In this document: positions 15,453-22,783 of the stretch, one piece after another
Layout of the letters: every line of letters begins with the position of its first letter
How positions within the stretch are numbered: position 1 is the stretch's first letter
Assembly: GCF_017084525.1 (NCBI RefSeq)
Contig: NZ_CP070950.1
Location: forward strand, 2,480,001-2,544,000
Length of the DNA stretch: 64,000 nt
From: Conexibacter sp. SYSU D00693
GTDB lineage: Bacteria > Actinomycetota > Thermoleophilia > Solirubrobacterales > Solirubrobacteraceae
Direction of reading: 5' to 3'
Notes under the pieces: model-generated
The model's database searches: none
The model's input: the letters and a program-made list of their open reading frames with translations, nothing else
What the model was told of the DNA's origin: nothing
Program-made: the position numbers and the translations under genes

Positions 15453-17224
15453 GGCGGCCCGTCCTCGACCCGACGGTCGACCCGTCCCGCGCGGCTGACC
15501 GCGCCGCCGACCCCAGCGGCTGGCGGATGGACGACGCGACCCGCGATGCGCTGGCGAGCGTCATCGCCGGCCGGCGCGACATCCGCGCCTTCCGCCCCGA
15601 CCCCGTCCCGGACGACCCCCTGCGCCGCCTGCTCGAGGCGGCGCACCGCGCGCCGTCGGTCGGGCTGAGCCAGCCGTGGCGGTTCATCGTCGTGCGCTCG
15701 GAGGCCACCCGCGCGCGGGTGCGCGCCATCGCCCAGAAGGAGCGCGAGCGCCAGGCCCCGCGCTTCGACGAGCGCGCCCGCGCGTTCCTGGACCAGAAGG
15801 TCGAGGGCGTCCTCGAGGCGCCCGTCGGCATCGCCGTCTGCTGCGTCCCGCCCCCCGCGGGCACCGAGGTCCTCGGTCGCGGGACGATCCCGGAGACCGA
15901 CCTGCACTCGACGGCCTGCGCGATCCAGAACCTCTGGCTGACCGCGCGCGCCGAGGGGCTCGGCGTCGGCTGGGTGAGCTTCTACCGCCCCGACGACCTG
16001 CGCGACGTCCTCGGCATCCCGCCGCAGGTCGACCCCGTCGCCTGGCTCTGCGTCGGCTGGCCCGACGAGCGTCCCGTGCGCCCCGGCCTCGAGCGCGCCG
16101 GCTGGGCGAGCCGCGCGCCGCTGGACGCCGTCGTGCTCGAGGAGCGCTGGCCCGCCGGCGACGACGACCCCGCCGCGCCGCTCGGCGCCGGCCCGGCCGC
16201 CGACGCACGCGCCCGCACCGCCGTGCGCGACCGCGCCGACCAGCTCGTCAAGCCCGTCGGCTCGCTCGGCGCGCTCGAGGACGTCGTCGAGCGCTGGGCC
16301 GCGGCCACCGGCGCGCCGCCGCCGGCGCCGCTGACCGCCGCGCACCTCGTCCTCGCCGCCGACCACGGCCACACCGACGCCCGCGGCACGAGCCTCTTCG
16401 GCGCCCGCGTCTCCGCCCAGGTCGCCGAGGCCGCCGCCCGCGGCGAGACCGCCGTCGGCGTGCTGGCCCGCGCCCGCGGCGAGCGCGCCGTCGTGGCCGA
16501 CCTCGGGCTGCGCGACGGCACCCCGGACGGCTGCGCCGACGCCCGCGTCGCCGCGGGGACGCGGGACGCCACGCGCGAGCCGGCGATGACCGCCGGCGAG
16601 GCCCGTCAGGCGATGGCCGCGGGCGCGCGCCTCGCGAGCGGCCTGCTCGACGACACCGGCGCGGACTGCCTCGTCGTCGGCGAGATCGGCATCGGCAACA
16701 CCGCCACCGCCGCCGCGCTGCTGTGCGCCCTGACCGGCACGCCGGTCGAGCGCGCCGTCGGACGCGGCACCGGGCTCGACGCCCAGGGCCTGGCCCGCAA
16801 GCGCGCCGCCGTGCAGGCGATGCTCGACCGCCACGGCGCGCAGGACCGCGACCCGCTGCGCGCCCTCGCCGGCGTCGGCGGCCTCGAGCTCGCCGGCCTC
16901 GTCGGTGCGATCCACGCCGCGCACGACCGCCGCGTCCCCGTCCTGCTGGACGGCTTCGCCACCGGCGTCGCCGCGCTCGTCGCCGTCGCCCTGCGCCCCG
17001 CCTGCCGCGAGTGGCTCGTCGCGGGCCACCGCTCCGCCGAGCCCGCCCACGGCGACGTGCTCGCCGAGCTCGGCCTCGAGCCGCTGCTCGACCTGCGCCT
17101 GCGCCTGGGCGAGGGCAGCGGCGCCGCGCTCGCCCTGTCGCTCGTCGAGCAGGCCGGGCGCCTGCACCGCGAGATGGCCACCTTCGAGGAGGCCGGCGTC
17201 GACGGTCCCTCCCATGCCGCGTAG
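15449..17224 (+). CDS. Fusion: BluB (5,6-dimethylbenzimidazole synthase) and CobT phosphoribosyltransferase
   Basis: One 591-residue frame carries two consecutive lower-ligand enzymes. Residues about 25-235 are BluB, a nitroreductase-fold enzyme that converts FMNH2 to 5,6-dimethylbenzimidazole: RRDIRAFRPDPVPDD, APSVGLSQPWRFIVV and GVGWVSFYRPDDLRDVL. Residues about 248-591 are CobT, which couples the base to nicotinate mononucleotide: QLVKPVGSLGALEDV, AADHGHTDARG, EIGIGNTATAAALL and, near the end, LRLGEGSGAALAL with the catalytic-type Glu. BluB needs O2, which indicates aerobic growth. The GTG start overlapping cobH is chosen; ATG 15527 (residue 27) would still give a complete BluB domain. Confidence 0.93.
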   Translation: MRRPVLDPTVDPSRAADRAADPSGWRMDDATRDALASVIAGRRDIRAFRPDPVPDDPLRRLLEAAHRAPSVGLSQPWRFIVVRSEATRARVRAIAQKERERQAPRFDERARAFLDQKVEGVLEAPVGIAVCCVPPPAGTEVLGRGTIPETDLHSTACAIQNLWLTARAEGLGVGWVSFYRPDDLRDVLGIPPQVDPVAWLCVGWPDERPVRPGLERAGWASRAPLDAVVLEERWPAGDDDPAAPLGAGPAADARARTAVRDRADQLVKPVGSLGALEDVVERWAAATGAPPPAPLTAAHLVLAADHGHTDARGTSLFGARVSAQVAEAAARGETAVGVLARARGERAVVADLGLRDGTPDGCADARVAAGTRDATREPAMTAGEARQAMAAGARLASGLLDDTGADCLVVGEIGIGNTATAAALLCALTGTPVERAVGRGTGLDAQGLARKRAAVQAMLDRHGAQDRDPLRALAGVGGLELAGLVGAIHAAHDRRVPVLLDGFATGVAALVAVALRPACREWLVAGHRSAEPAHGDVLAELGLEPLLDLRLRLGEGSGAALALSLVEQAGRLHREMATFEEAGVDGPSHAA

Positions 17225-18134
17225 CGCGGGCCTCGTCCTCGCCGTCGCGCTCGACGCCGCCGCGGGCGACCCCGCCCGCCTGCACCCCGTCGCGGGCTTC
17301 GGCCAGCTCGCCGCCCGCGCCGAACGCGCCCTGCACCGGCCCTCGAAGCCCGCCGGCGCGCTGTACGCCGCGGCGCTGGTCCTGCCGCCGACGCTCATGG
17401 CCCGCCGGCTGGAGCGCCGCGGCGGCCGCGCCCGCACCGTCGTGCTGACCGCCGCCGCCGCTTGGACCGCCCTGGGCGGCACGACCCTGCGCCGCATCGC
17501 CGCCCGCATGGCCGACCTCGTCGAGGCCGGGGACCTCGACGGCGCCCGCGAGCTGGCCCGCTCGCTCGTCGCAAGGCGGACCGACGCGCTCGACGGCCCG
17601 GAGCTCGTGCGCGCCGCGCTCGAGTCGCTCGCCGAGAACACGGCGGACGCGATCGGCGGCCCGCTCGTGTGGACGGCGCTCGCGGGCCCGGCCGGCGCCG
17701 TGGCCCATCGCGCGGCCGACACGCTGGACTCCATGGTCGGCTACAAGGACGCGCGCCACGCCGAGTTCGGCTGGGCCTCCGCGCGCCTCGACGACCTCCT
17801 GAACCTCCCGGTCTCCCGGGCCACCGCCGCGGCCACCGTCGTCGCCGCCGCCCTCACCGGCGAGGACGCCGGGCGCGCCGTCCGGGTCTGGCGCCGCGAC
17901 GGCGGCCGGCACCCGAGCCCGAACGCCGGCCAGGCCGAGGCGGCGTTCGCCGGCGCGCTTCGCGTCACCCTCGGCGGGACGAACGTCTACGGCGAGGTCG
18001 TCGAGGAGCGCCCGCGCATCGGCGACGGCCCGCGCCCCGACGTCGACGCCCTGCGCCGCGCCGTGCGCCTCAGCGCCGGCACGCAGCTCGTCCTCGCCGC
18101 CGCCTGCGTCGCCGGAGCCGCGCGATGGCGCTGA
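17214..18134 (+). CDS. cobD: Adenosylcobinamide-phosphate synthase (CbiB/CobD)
   Basis: This 306-residue polytopic membrane enzyme attaches (R)-1-amino-2-propanol or its phosphate to adenosylcobyric acid. Diagnostic motifs are ALDAAAGDPARLHPVAGFG, LVARRTDALDGPELVRAALESL, ENTADAIGGPLVW, HRAADTLDSMVGYK and HPSPNAGQAEAAFAGAL. The ATG at 17214 lies 11 bases inside the BluB-CobT frame. It works with the aminotransferase-like CobC at 18670, which supplies aminopropanol phosphate, and with CobU. Confidence 0.95.
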   Translation: MPRSAGLVLAVALDAAAGDPARLHPVAGFGQLAARAERALHRPSKPAGALYAAALVLPPTLMARRLERRGGRARTVVLTAAAAWTALGGTTLRRIAARMADLVEAGDLDGARELARSLVARRTDALDGPELVRAALESLAENTADAIGGPLVWTALAGPAGAVAHRAADTLDSMVGYKDARHAEFGWASARLDDLLNLPVSRATAAATVVAAALTGEDAGRAVRVWRRDGGRHPSPNAGQAEAAFAGALRVTLGGTNVYGEVVEERPRIGDGPRPDVDALRRAVRLSAGTQLVLAAACVAGAARWR

Positions 18135-18673
18135 CGCTCGTCCTCGGCGCCCGGCGCTCGGGCAAGTCCGCCCACGCCGAGCGGCTCGCCGCCCAGGCCG
18201 GCGGCGACGTGGTCTACGTCGCGCCGCTGACGGCCGACGACCCGGAGATGCACGCCCGCGTCGCCGCGCACCAGCTGCGCCGCCCCGCGACCTGGCAGAC
18301 CGTCGAGCAGCCCGACGTCCTCGGCGCCGTGCGCGACGCGCCGCCCACCGCCACCGTCCTCGTCGACTCGCTCGGCACCTGGGCCTCGGAGGTCCTGTGG
18401 CGCGCCGGCGCGCTCGAGGCCGACAGCGAGCACGGCGCCGCGCACGAGGCGGTGTCGGGCTTCGGCGCCGACGTCCGCGCGCTCGCCGACCTCGCCCGGC
18501 AGCGCCCCGGGGCCACGATCGTCGTCGCCGAGGAGGCGGGCTGGGGCCCCGTCCCGCCCGACCCCGGGACCCGGCGCTGGCTCGACGCCGTCGGCGATGC
18601 CGCCCAGGCGCTGTCCGCCGCGGCCGACGCGGCGGTCCTCGTCGTCGCCGGCCGGGCACTCCCCCTCCCATGA
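18125..18673 (+). CDS. cobU: Adenosylcobinamide kinase / guanylyltransferase
   Basis: This 182-residue CobU/CobP enzyme phosphorylates adenosylcobinamide and transfers GMP, activating the nucleotide-loop end for lower-ligand attachment. The P-loop is GARRSGKS at residues 8-15, followed by YVAPLTADDPEMHARVAAHQ, TVLVDSLGTW and VVAEEAGWGPVPPDPGTR; the last is a near-universal CobU motif, usually EvGwGivP. The ATG start overlaps cobD by 10 bases, and the stop shares ATGA with the next gene. Cobalamin synthase CobS, its usual neighbour, is missing from the window. Confidence 0.95.
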   Translation: MALTLVLGARRSGKSAHAERLAAQAGGDVVYVAPLTADDPEMHARVAAHQLRRPATWQTVEQPDVLGAVRDAPPTATVLVDSLGTWASEVLWRAGALEADSEHGAAHEAVSGFGADVRALADLARQRPGATIVVAEEAGWGPVPPDPGTRRWLDAVGDAAQALSAAADAAVLVVAGRALPLP

Positions 18674-19716
18674 GCGCCGACGAGCCCGACGTCCACGGCG
18701 ACGTCCACGCCCGCGGCGCGCGCCACGACTTCGCGGTGAACGTCGTCGCCGCGGCCCCGCCGCCCTGGCTGCGCGCCGCCCTCCAGCACGCGCTGGACCA
18801 CGACGCCGCCGCCTACCCCGACGAGACCCGCGCGGTCGCCGCCGTCGCCGAGCGCCACGGTCGTGCGCCCGAGGAGGTCGTCCTGCTCAACGGCGCGGCC
18901 CAGGGGTTCGGCCTGCTCGCCGACGTGCTGCAGCCCGCTCGCCCCGTCGCGGTCCACCCGCAGTTCTCCGAGCCCGAGCGCACGATGCGCACCGCGCGCG
19001 CCACGCTCGCCGAGCCGTGGCACCTCGAGGACCGGCCCGACGTCGTGCCCGCCGACGCCGACCTGGTCGTCCTGGGCAACCCGACCAACCCGACCGGCGT
19101 GCTGCACCCCGCCGCGGCCGTCCGCCGCCTCGCCCGCCCCGGCCGCACGCTCGTCGTCGACGAGGCGTTCATGGACTTCGTCGCCGGCGAGCCCGAGACG
19201 CTGGCGCAGGACACGACGACCCCCGGCCTCGTGGTCCTGCGCAGCCTCACGAAGCTCCTCGGCATCCCGGGGATCCGCGCCGGCTACCTCCTCGCGCCCC
19301 CCGAGCTCGCCGCGCGCCTGCGCCGGCGCCGCCCGGCCTGGTCGGTCAACGCGCTGGCCCTCGCGGCGATCGAGGCGGCCATGGGCCACCCCGAGCACGC
19401 CCACGCGATCGCCGCGCAGACCGCCCTGGCCCGCCGGGAGCTCGTCGGCCGCCTCGAGTCCATCGCCGGCGTCCGCGTCCACGCCGGCGCCGCGAACTTC
19501 CTGCTGCTGGAGCTGCCCGACGCCCGCCGGGCGGTGCAGCGGCTCAAGCAGGAGCACGGCGTCGCGGTGCGCCCCGCGTGGACGTTCCCCGGTCTCGGGG
19601 CGGACCACGTGCGCGTCGCCGTGCGGGGAGCGCCCGCCGACGACGCTCTCGTAGCCGCTGTTGCAAGCGTGCTGACGACCGCGGGCGGACGGTCCCCAGC
19701 GCCCTTCGTCGGGTAG
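18670..19716 (+). CDS. cobC: PLP-dependent CobC/CobD-type threonine-phosphate decarboxylase
   Basis: The 348-residue protein is a fold-type I aminotransferase-like enzyme, close to HisC and to CobC of the Pseudomonas nomenclature (CobD of Salmonella). It is expected to decarboxylate O-phospho-L-threonine to aminopropanol phosphate for CobD. NGAAQGFGLLADVL, LGNPTNPTGVLHP, TLVVDEAFMDF and LRSLTKLLGIPGIRAGY are visible; Lys195 is the probable PLP lysine. This is the last cobalamin gene. The stop is followed by 16 bases and then nuoJ. Histidinol-phosphate aminotransferase is an alternative by sequence but unlikely in this operon. Confidence 0.88.
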   Translation: MSADEPDVHGDVHARGARHDFAVNVVAAAPPPWLRAALQHALDHDAAAYPDETRAVAAVAERHGRAPEEVVLLNGAAQGFGLLADVLQPARPVAVHPQFSEPERTMRTARATLAEPWHLEDRPDVVPADADLVVLGNPTNPTGVLHPAAAVRRLARPGRTLVVDEAFMDFVAGEPETLAQDTTTPGLVVLRSLTKLLGIPGIRAGYLLAPPELAARLRRRRPAWSVNALALAAIEAAMGHPEHAHAIAAQTALARRELVGRLESIAGVRVHAGAANFLLLELPDARRAVQRLKQEHGVAVRPAWTFPGLGADHVRVAVRGAPADDALVAAVASVLTTAGGRSPAPFVG

Positions 19717-19719
19717 GTT
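19714..19719 (+). promoter_or_regulatory. Possible -10 box for nuoJ (TAGGTT)
   Basis: TAGGTT overlaps the cobC stop and ends 13 bases before the nuoJ ATG. It could separate nuo transcription from the cobalamin operon. No clear -35 element was seen. Confidence 0.3.
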
Positions 19720-19732
19720 GCAGAGCCGTCGC

Positions 19733-20467
19733 ATGGCTGAGGTCCTGTTCTTCATCGCCGGCATCGGCGCCGTCGCCGGCGCCGTCGGCGTCGCCTCACT
19801 GCGCAACGCCTTCTACGCCGTCCTGGCGCTCGTCTTCCACCTCCTGTCGCTGGCGGCGCTGTTCCTGCTGCTGCGCGCGGAGTTCGTGGCGGCCGCCCAG
19901 GTCGTCGTGTACGCCGGCGCGGTCATGGTGCTCTACGTCTTCGTCGTCGCCTACGTCGGCGGCGACGCGTCACCCGTGCGCCATCCGAACAAGACGCAGG
20001 TGCGCGCCTTCGCCTTCCTGGCCGCCGCCCTGCTGTTCGTCGAGCTGGCCATCGCCACCCTCGGCTCCGGCCTGAAGGCGATCGACGGCGAGGGCGCCCC
20101 CTACGAGGCCGGCTTCGGCTCGCCCGAGCAGATCGGCGAGCTGCTGCTCACCCGCTTCCTGCTGCCCTTCGAGCTCGCGTCGTTCCTGCTGCTCATCGCG
20201 GCCGTCGGCGCCGTCGTCCTCGCCCGCCGCCGCGGCGGGATCACCACGGACGACGAGCGCGCCGTGTCCTTCCGCGAGGCGCTGCGCCCCGCCGGCACCG
20301 GCACGATGCGCGAGGGCGTCCGTGGCCTGATCGACCAGCCCGTCAGCGCACCGACCGGCGTCCACGACGCCGAGGCCATGGGCGCCGGCGAGACCGGCAC
20401 GCGCGGGGACCGCGTCTCTACGGCCGCCGGCACCGGAGCCAGCTCGTCGCCGGAGGACCAGGGCTAG
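19733..20467 (+). CDS. nuoJ: NADH-quinone oxidoreductase subunit J
   Basis: This 244-residue membrane subunit of complex I has five hydrophobic segments in residues 1-165 (FFIAGIGAVAGAVGVASLRN, VVVYAGAVMVLYVFVVAYV and others). The YAGAVMVLYVFV stretch is the NuoJ signature carrying the pi-bulge helix. After the last helix there is a hydrophilic tail of about 75 residues rich in Thr, Gly, Ala and Glu, longer than in many NuoJ proteins. ATG 19733 is preferred over an in-frame TTG 15 bases upstream. The stop lies directly against the nuoK ATG. It is the first nuo gene here; nuoA-I are not in the window. Confidence 0.93.
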   Translation: MAEVLFFIAGIGAVAGAVGVASLRNAFYAVLALVFHLLSLAALFLLLRAEFVAAAQVVVYAGAVMVLYVFVVAYVGGDASPVRHPNKTQVRAFAFLAAALLFVELAIATLGSGLKAIDGEGAPYEAGFGSPEQIGELLLTRFLLPFELASFLLLIAAVGAVVLARRRGGITTDDERAVSFREALRPAGTGTMREGVRGLIDQPVSAPTGVHDAEAMGAGETGTRGDRVSTAAGTGASSSPEDQG

Positions 20468-20767
20468 ATGGCCATCGGCTGGTACCTGGTCGTCTCGGCC
20501 CTCGTCTTCTGCATCGGCGCCGCCGGCGTCCTGCTGCGGCGCAACCCGCTCGTCGTCCTGCTCTGCCTCGAGCTCATGCTCAACGCGGCGAACCTGGCGC
20601 TCATCGCGTTCAGCCGCATGCACGGCAACGGCGACGGCCAGGTGTTCGCGATCATCGTGATGGTCGTGGCCGCCTGCGAGGTCTGCATCGGCCTCGGGCT
20701 CGTCGTGGCGATCTTCCGGCGCCGGCTGCCGATCGACGTCGACGAGCTCCGGGAGCTGCACGGCTAG
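20468..20767 (+). CDS. nuoK: NADH-quinone oxidoreductase subunit K
   Basis: The 99-residue, three-helix membrane subunit belongs to the proton-pumping arm of complex I, homologous to MrpC/ND4[18 protein letters not shown] carries the conserved membrane Glu of helix 2, and [21 protein letters not shown] carries the second Glu in helix 3. The length is exactly that of the family. There is no gap after nuoJ and three bases before nuoL. Confidence 0.96.
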   Translation: MAIGWYLVVSALVFCIGAAGVLLRRNPLVVLLCLELMLNAANLALIAFSRMHGNGDGQVFAIIVMVVAACEVCIGLGLVVAIFRRRLPIDVDELRELHG

Positions 20768-20770
20768 CCC

Positions 20771-22783
20771 ATGTCCGCCACCACCGCCGGTTGGATCGTC
20801 CTCCTCAGCCCCCTGGTGGGCTGCCTGCTGATCGCCCTCTTCGGGCGCGCCCTGCCGCTCAAGGCCGTCGGCGCGCTCGGGACGCTGGCGATCCTCGTGT
20901 CGTTCGTCGCCGGCGTGCTGGCGTTCGTCGACCTGCAGGACCGCGACGAGGAGGCCCGCCAGCTCGTCTCGGTCGGCTGGGACTACGCCGTCACCGCGGG
21001 GATCGACGCGAAGCTCGCGATCCTCGTCGACCCGCTGAGCGTCCTGATGGTGCTGGTGGTCGCGGGCGTCTCGACGCTCATCCACCTGTACTCGACGGCG
21101 TACATGGTCAGCGACCAGGGCTACGCGCGGTTCTTCGCGTACCTCAACTTCTTCGTCTTCTCGATGCTGCTGCTGGTCCTGGCGGCGAACTTCTTCCTGC
21201 TCATCGTGGGCTGGGCGTTCGTCGGCGCGGCCTCGTACCTGCTCATCTCGTTCTGGTACCGCCGGACCACCGCGACCAGCGCGGGCATCAAGGCCTTCGT
21301 CATCAACGTCGTCGGGGACATCGGCCTCGTCCTGGGGACGTACTTCATCTTCAAGCACTCCGGGACGCTCGACTTCCTCGGCACGTTCGAGGGCGTCAAG
21401 GAGGACTTCGCGCGCAACGACGGCGACCTCGTCGCCGGCTGCATCCTGCTGCTGGTCGGCGCCTTCGCCAAGTCGGCGCAGATCCCGCTGCACACCTGGC
21501 TGCCGGACGCCATGGAGGGCCCGACCCCGGTCTCCGCGCTCATCCACGCGGCGACGATGGTCACGGCCGGCGTCTACCTCATCTGCCGCATGCACCCGCT
21601 CTTCGAGCAGGCGCCCGCCGCGGCCGACGTCGCCGCCGTCGTGGGCTGCGTGACGCTCGTCGTCGCCGGCACGATCGGCCTGGTCGTCACCGACCTCAAG
21701 CGCGTCATCGCCTACTCGACGATGTCGCAGATCGGCTACATGGTCATGGCCGCGGGCGCCGGCGCGTACTTCGCCGGGATGTTCCACCTCATGACGCACG
21801 CCTTCTTCAAGGCGCTGCTGTTCATGGCGGCCGGCTCGGTCATCAGCGCGATGGCCGGCACGCAGGACCTCGACAAGATGGGCGGCTTCCGCAAGGCGAT
21901 GCCGTTCACCTACGGCTGCTTCGTCATCGGCGGCCTCGCGCTGGCCGGCGTCCCGCCGTTCTCGGGCTTCTTCTCCAAGGACGAGATCCTGCTGATGGTC
22001 GGCGACCGCGGCGGCTGGTTCTGGGCGCTGTACGTCGCGGGCTACCTCGCCGCGCTGCTGACCGCCGTCTACACGTGGCGGATGATCTTCCGCGCCTTCC
22101 ACGGCGAGCCCGTCGCGGAGGCCAAGGAGCTCGAGGGCGGGCACCTGCACCACGCCGAGGTCCACACGAACCCCGCCACCGGCGAGGTCGAGGACACCGA
22201 GGTCGGCTTCCCCGGCAGCGAGCACCACATCGCCGAGCAGCGGGTCCCGATGAAGCTCGCCATGGGCGTGCTCGCCGTGCTCGCGGTCGTCGGCGGCTTC
22301 CTGCAGGTGCCGTGGACGACCCACGCGCTCGAGTCCTTCCTGCACCCGGCCTTCCACGACAGCGCCCTGTTCGAGCGCCACCCGAGCGACGGCCTGATCA
22401 CCTTCGGCCTCGTGCTCGGCGCCGCGATGGGCCTGCTGGGCATCTTCATCGCCTACCGCATCTGGGTCGTGAACCCGGCGATCGCCGTGCGCGCCCGCGA
22501 GCGCTTCGCGCCGCTGCACCGGCTCTTCGTCAACAAGTGGTACTTCGACGAGGCGATCGACCTGCTGGTCGTGCGGCCCGTCGCGTGGATCGGGCGCTTC
22601 GGCCAGCAGACCTTCGAGCGGGTCGTCGTCAACGCGACGCTTGTCGGCGGCACGTCGGGCCTGGTCCGCGCGGGCTCCGCCGCGGTGCGGGCCGTCCAGT
22701 CGGGCTTCCTGCGCGCCTACGCGGGCCTGCTGCTCGTCGGCGTCGCGGTCGTCGCCCTGTACTTCCTCCTCCAGGCCTCGTGA
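20771..22783 (+). CDS. nuoL: NADH-quinone oxidoreductase subunit L
   Basis: The 670-residue antiporter-like subunit of complex I has about 16 predicted helices. Landmarks are DPLSVLMVLVVAGVSTLIHLYS, FLLIVGWAFVGAASYLLI, KSAQIPLHTWLPDAMEGPTP with the conserved Lys of the proton channel, and GFFSKDEIL. The C-terminal amphipathic piston helix region (about residues 575-640) is present. A hydrophilic, His/Glu-rich loop (about residues 450-495, with GGHLHHAEVH and GSEHHIAEQR) sits between late helices; whether it binds metal is unknown. The stop overlaps the nuoM GTG by 4 bases. Confidence 0.95.
   Translation: MSATTAGWIVLLSPLVGCLLIALFGRALPLKAVGALGTLAILVSFVAGVLAFVDLQDRDEEARQLVSVGWDYAVTAGIDAKLAILVDPLSVLMVLVVAGVSTLIHLYSTAYMVSDQGYARFFAYLNFFVFSMLLLVLAANFFLLIVGWAFVGAASYLLISFWYRRTTATSAGIKAFVINVVGDIGLVLGTYFIFKHSGTLDFLGTFEGVKEDFARNDGDLVAGCILLLVGAFAKSAQIPLHTWLPDAMEGPTPVSALIHAATMVTAGVYLICRMHPLFEQAPAAADVAAVVGCVTLVVAGTIGLVVTDLKRVIAYSTMSQIGYMVMAAGAGAYFAGMFHLMTHAFFKALLFMAAGSVISAMAGTQDLDKMGGFRKAMPFTYGCFVIGGLALAGVPPFSGFFSKDEILLMVGDRGGWFWALYVAGYLAALLTAVYTWRMIFRAFHGEPVAEAKELEGGHLHHAEVHTNPATGEVEDTEVGFPGSEHHIAEQRVPMKLAMGVLAVLAVVGGFLQVPWTTHALESFLHPAFHDSALFERHPSDGLITFGLVLGAAMGLLGIFIAYRIWVVNPAIAVRARERFAPLHRLFVNKWYFDEAIDLLVVRPVAWIGRFGQQTFERVVVNATLVGGTSGLVRAGSAAVRAVQSGFLRAYAGLLLVGVAVVALYFLLQAS

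Noticed and set aside
20791-22779. Long upstream extension of the nuoM frame through nuoL
   Set aside because: The extension is a shadow of nuoL in another frame. NuoM homology begins at GTG 22780.
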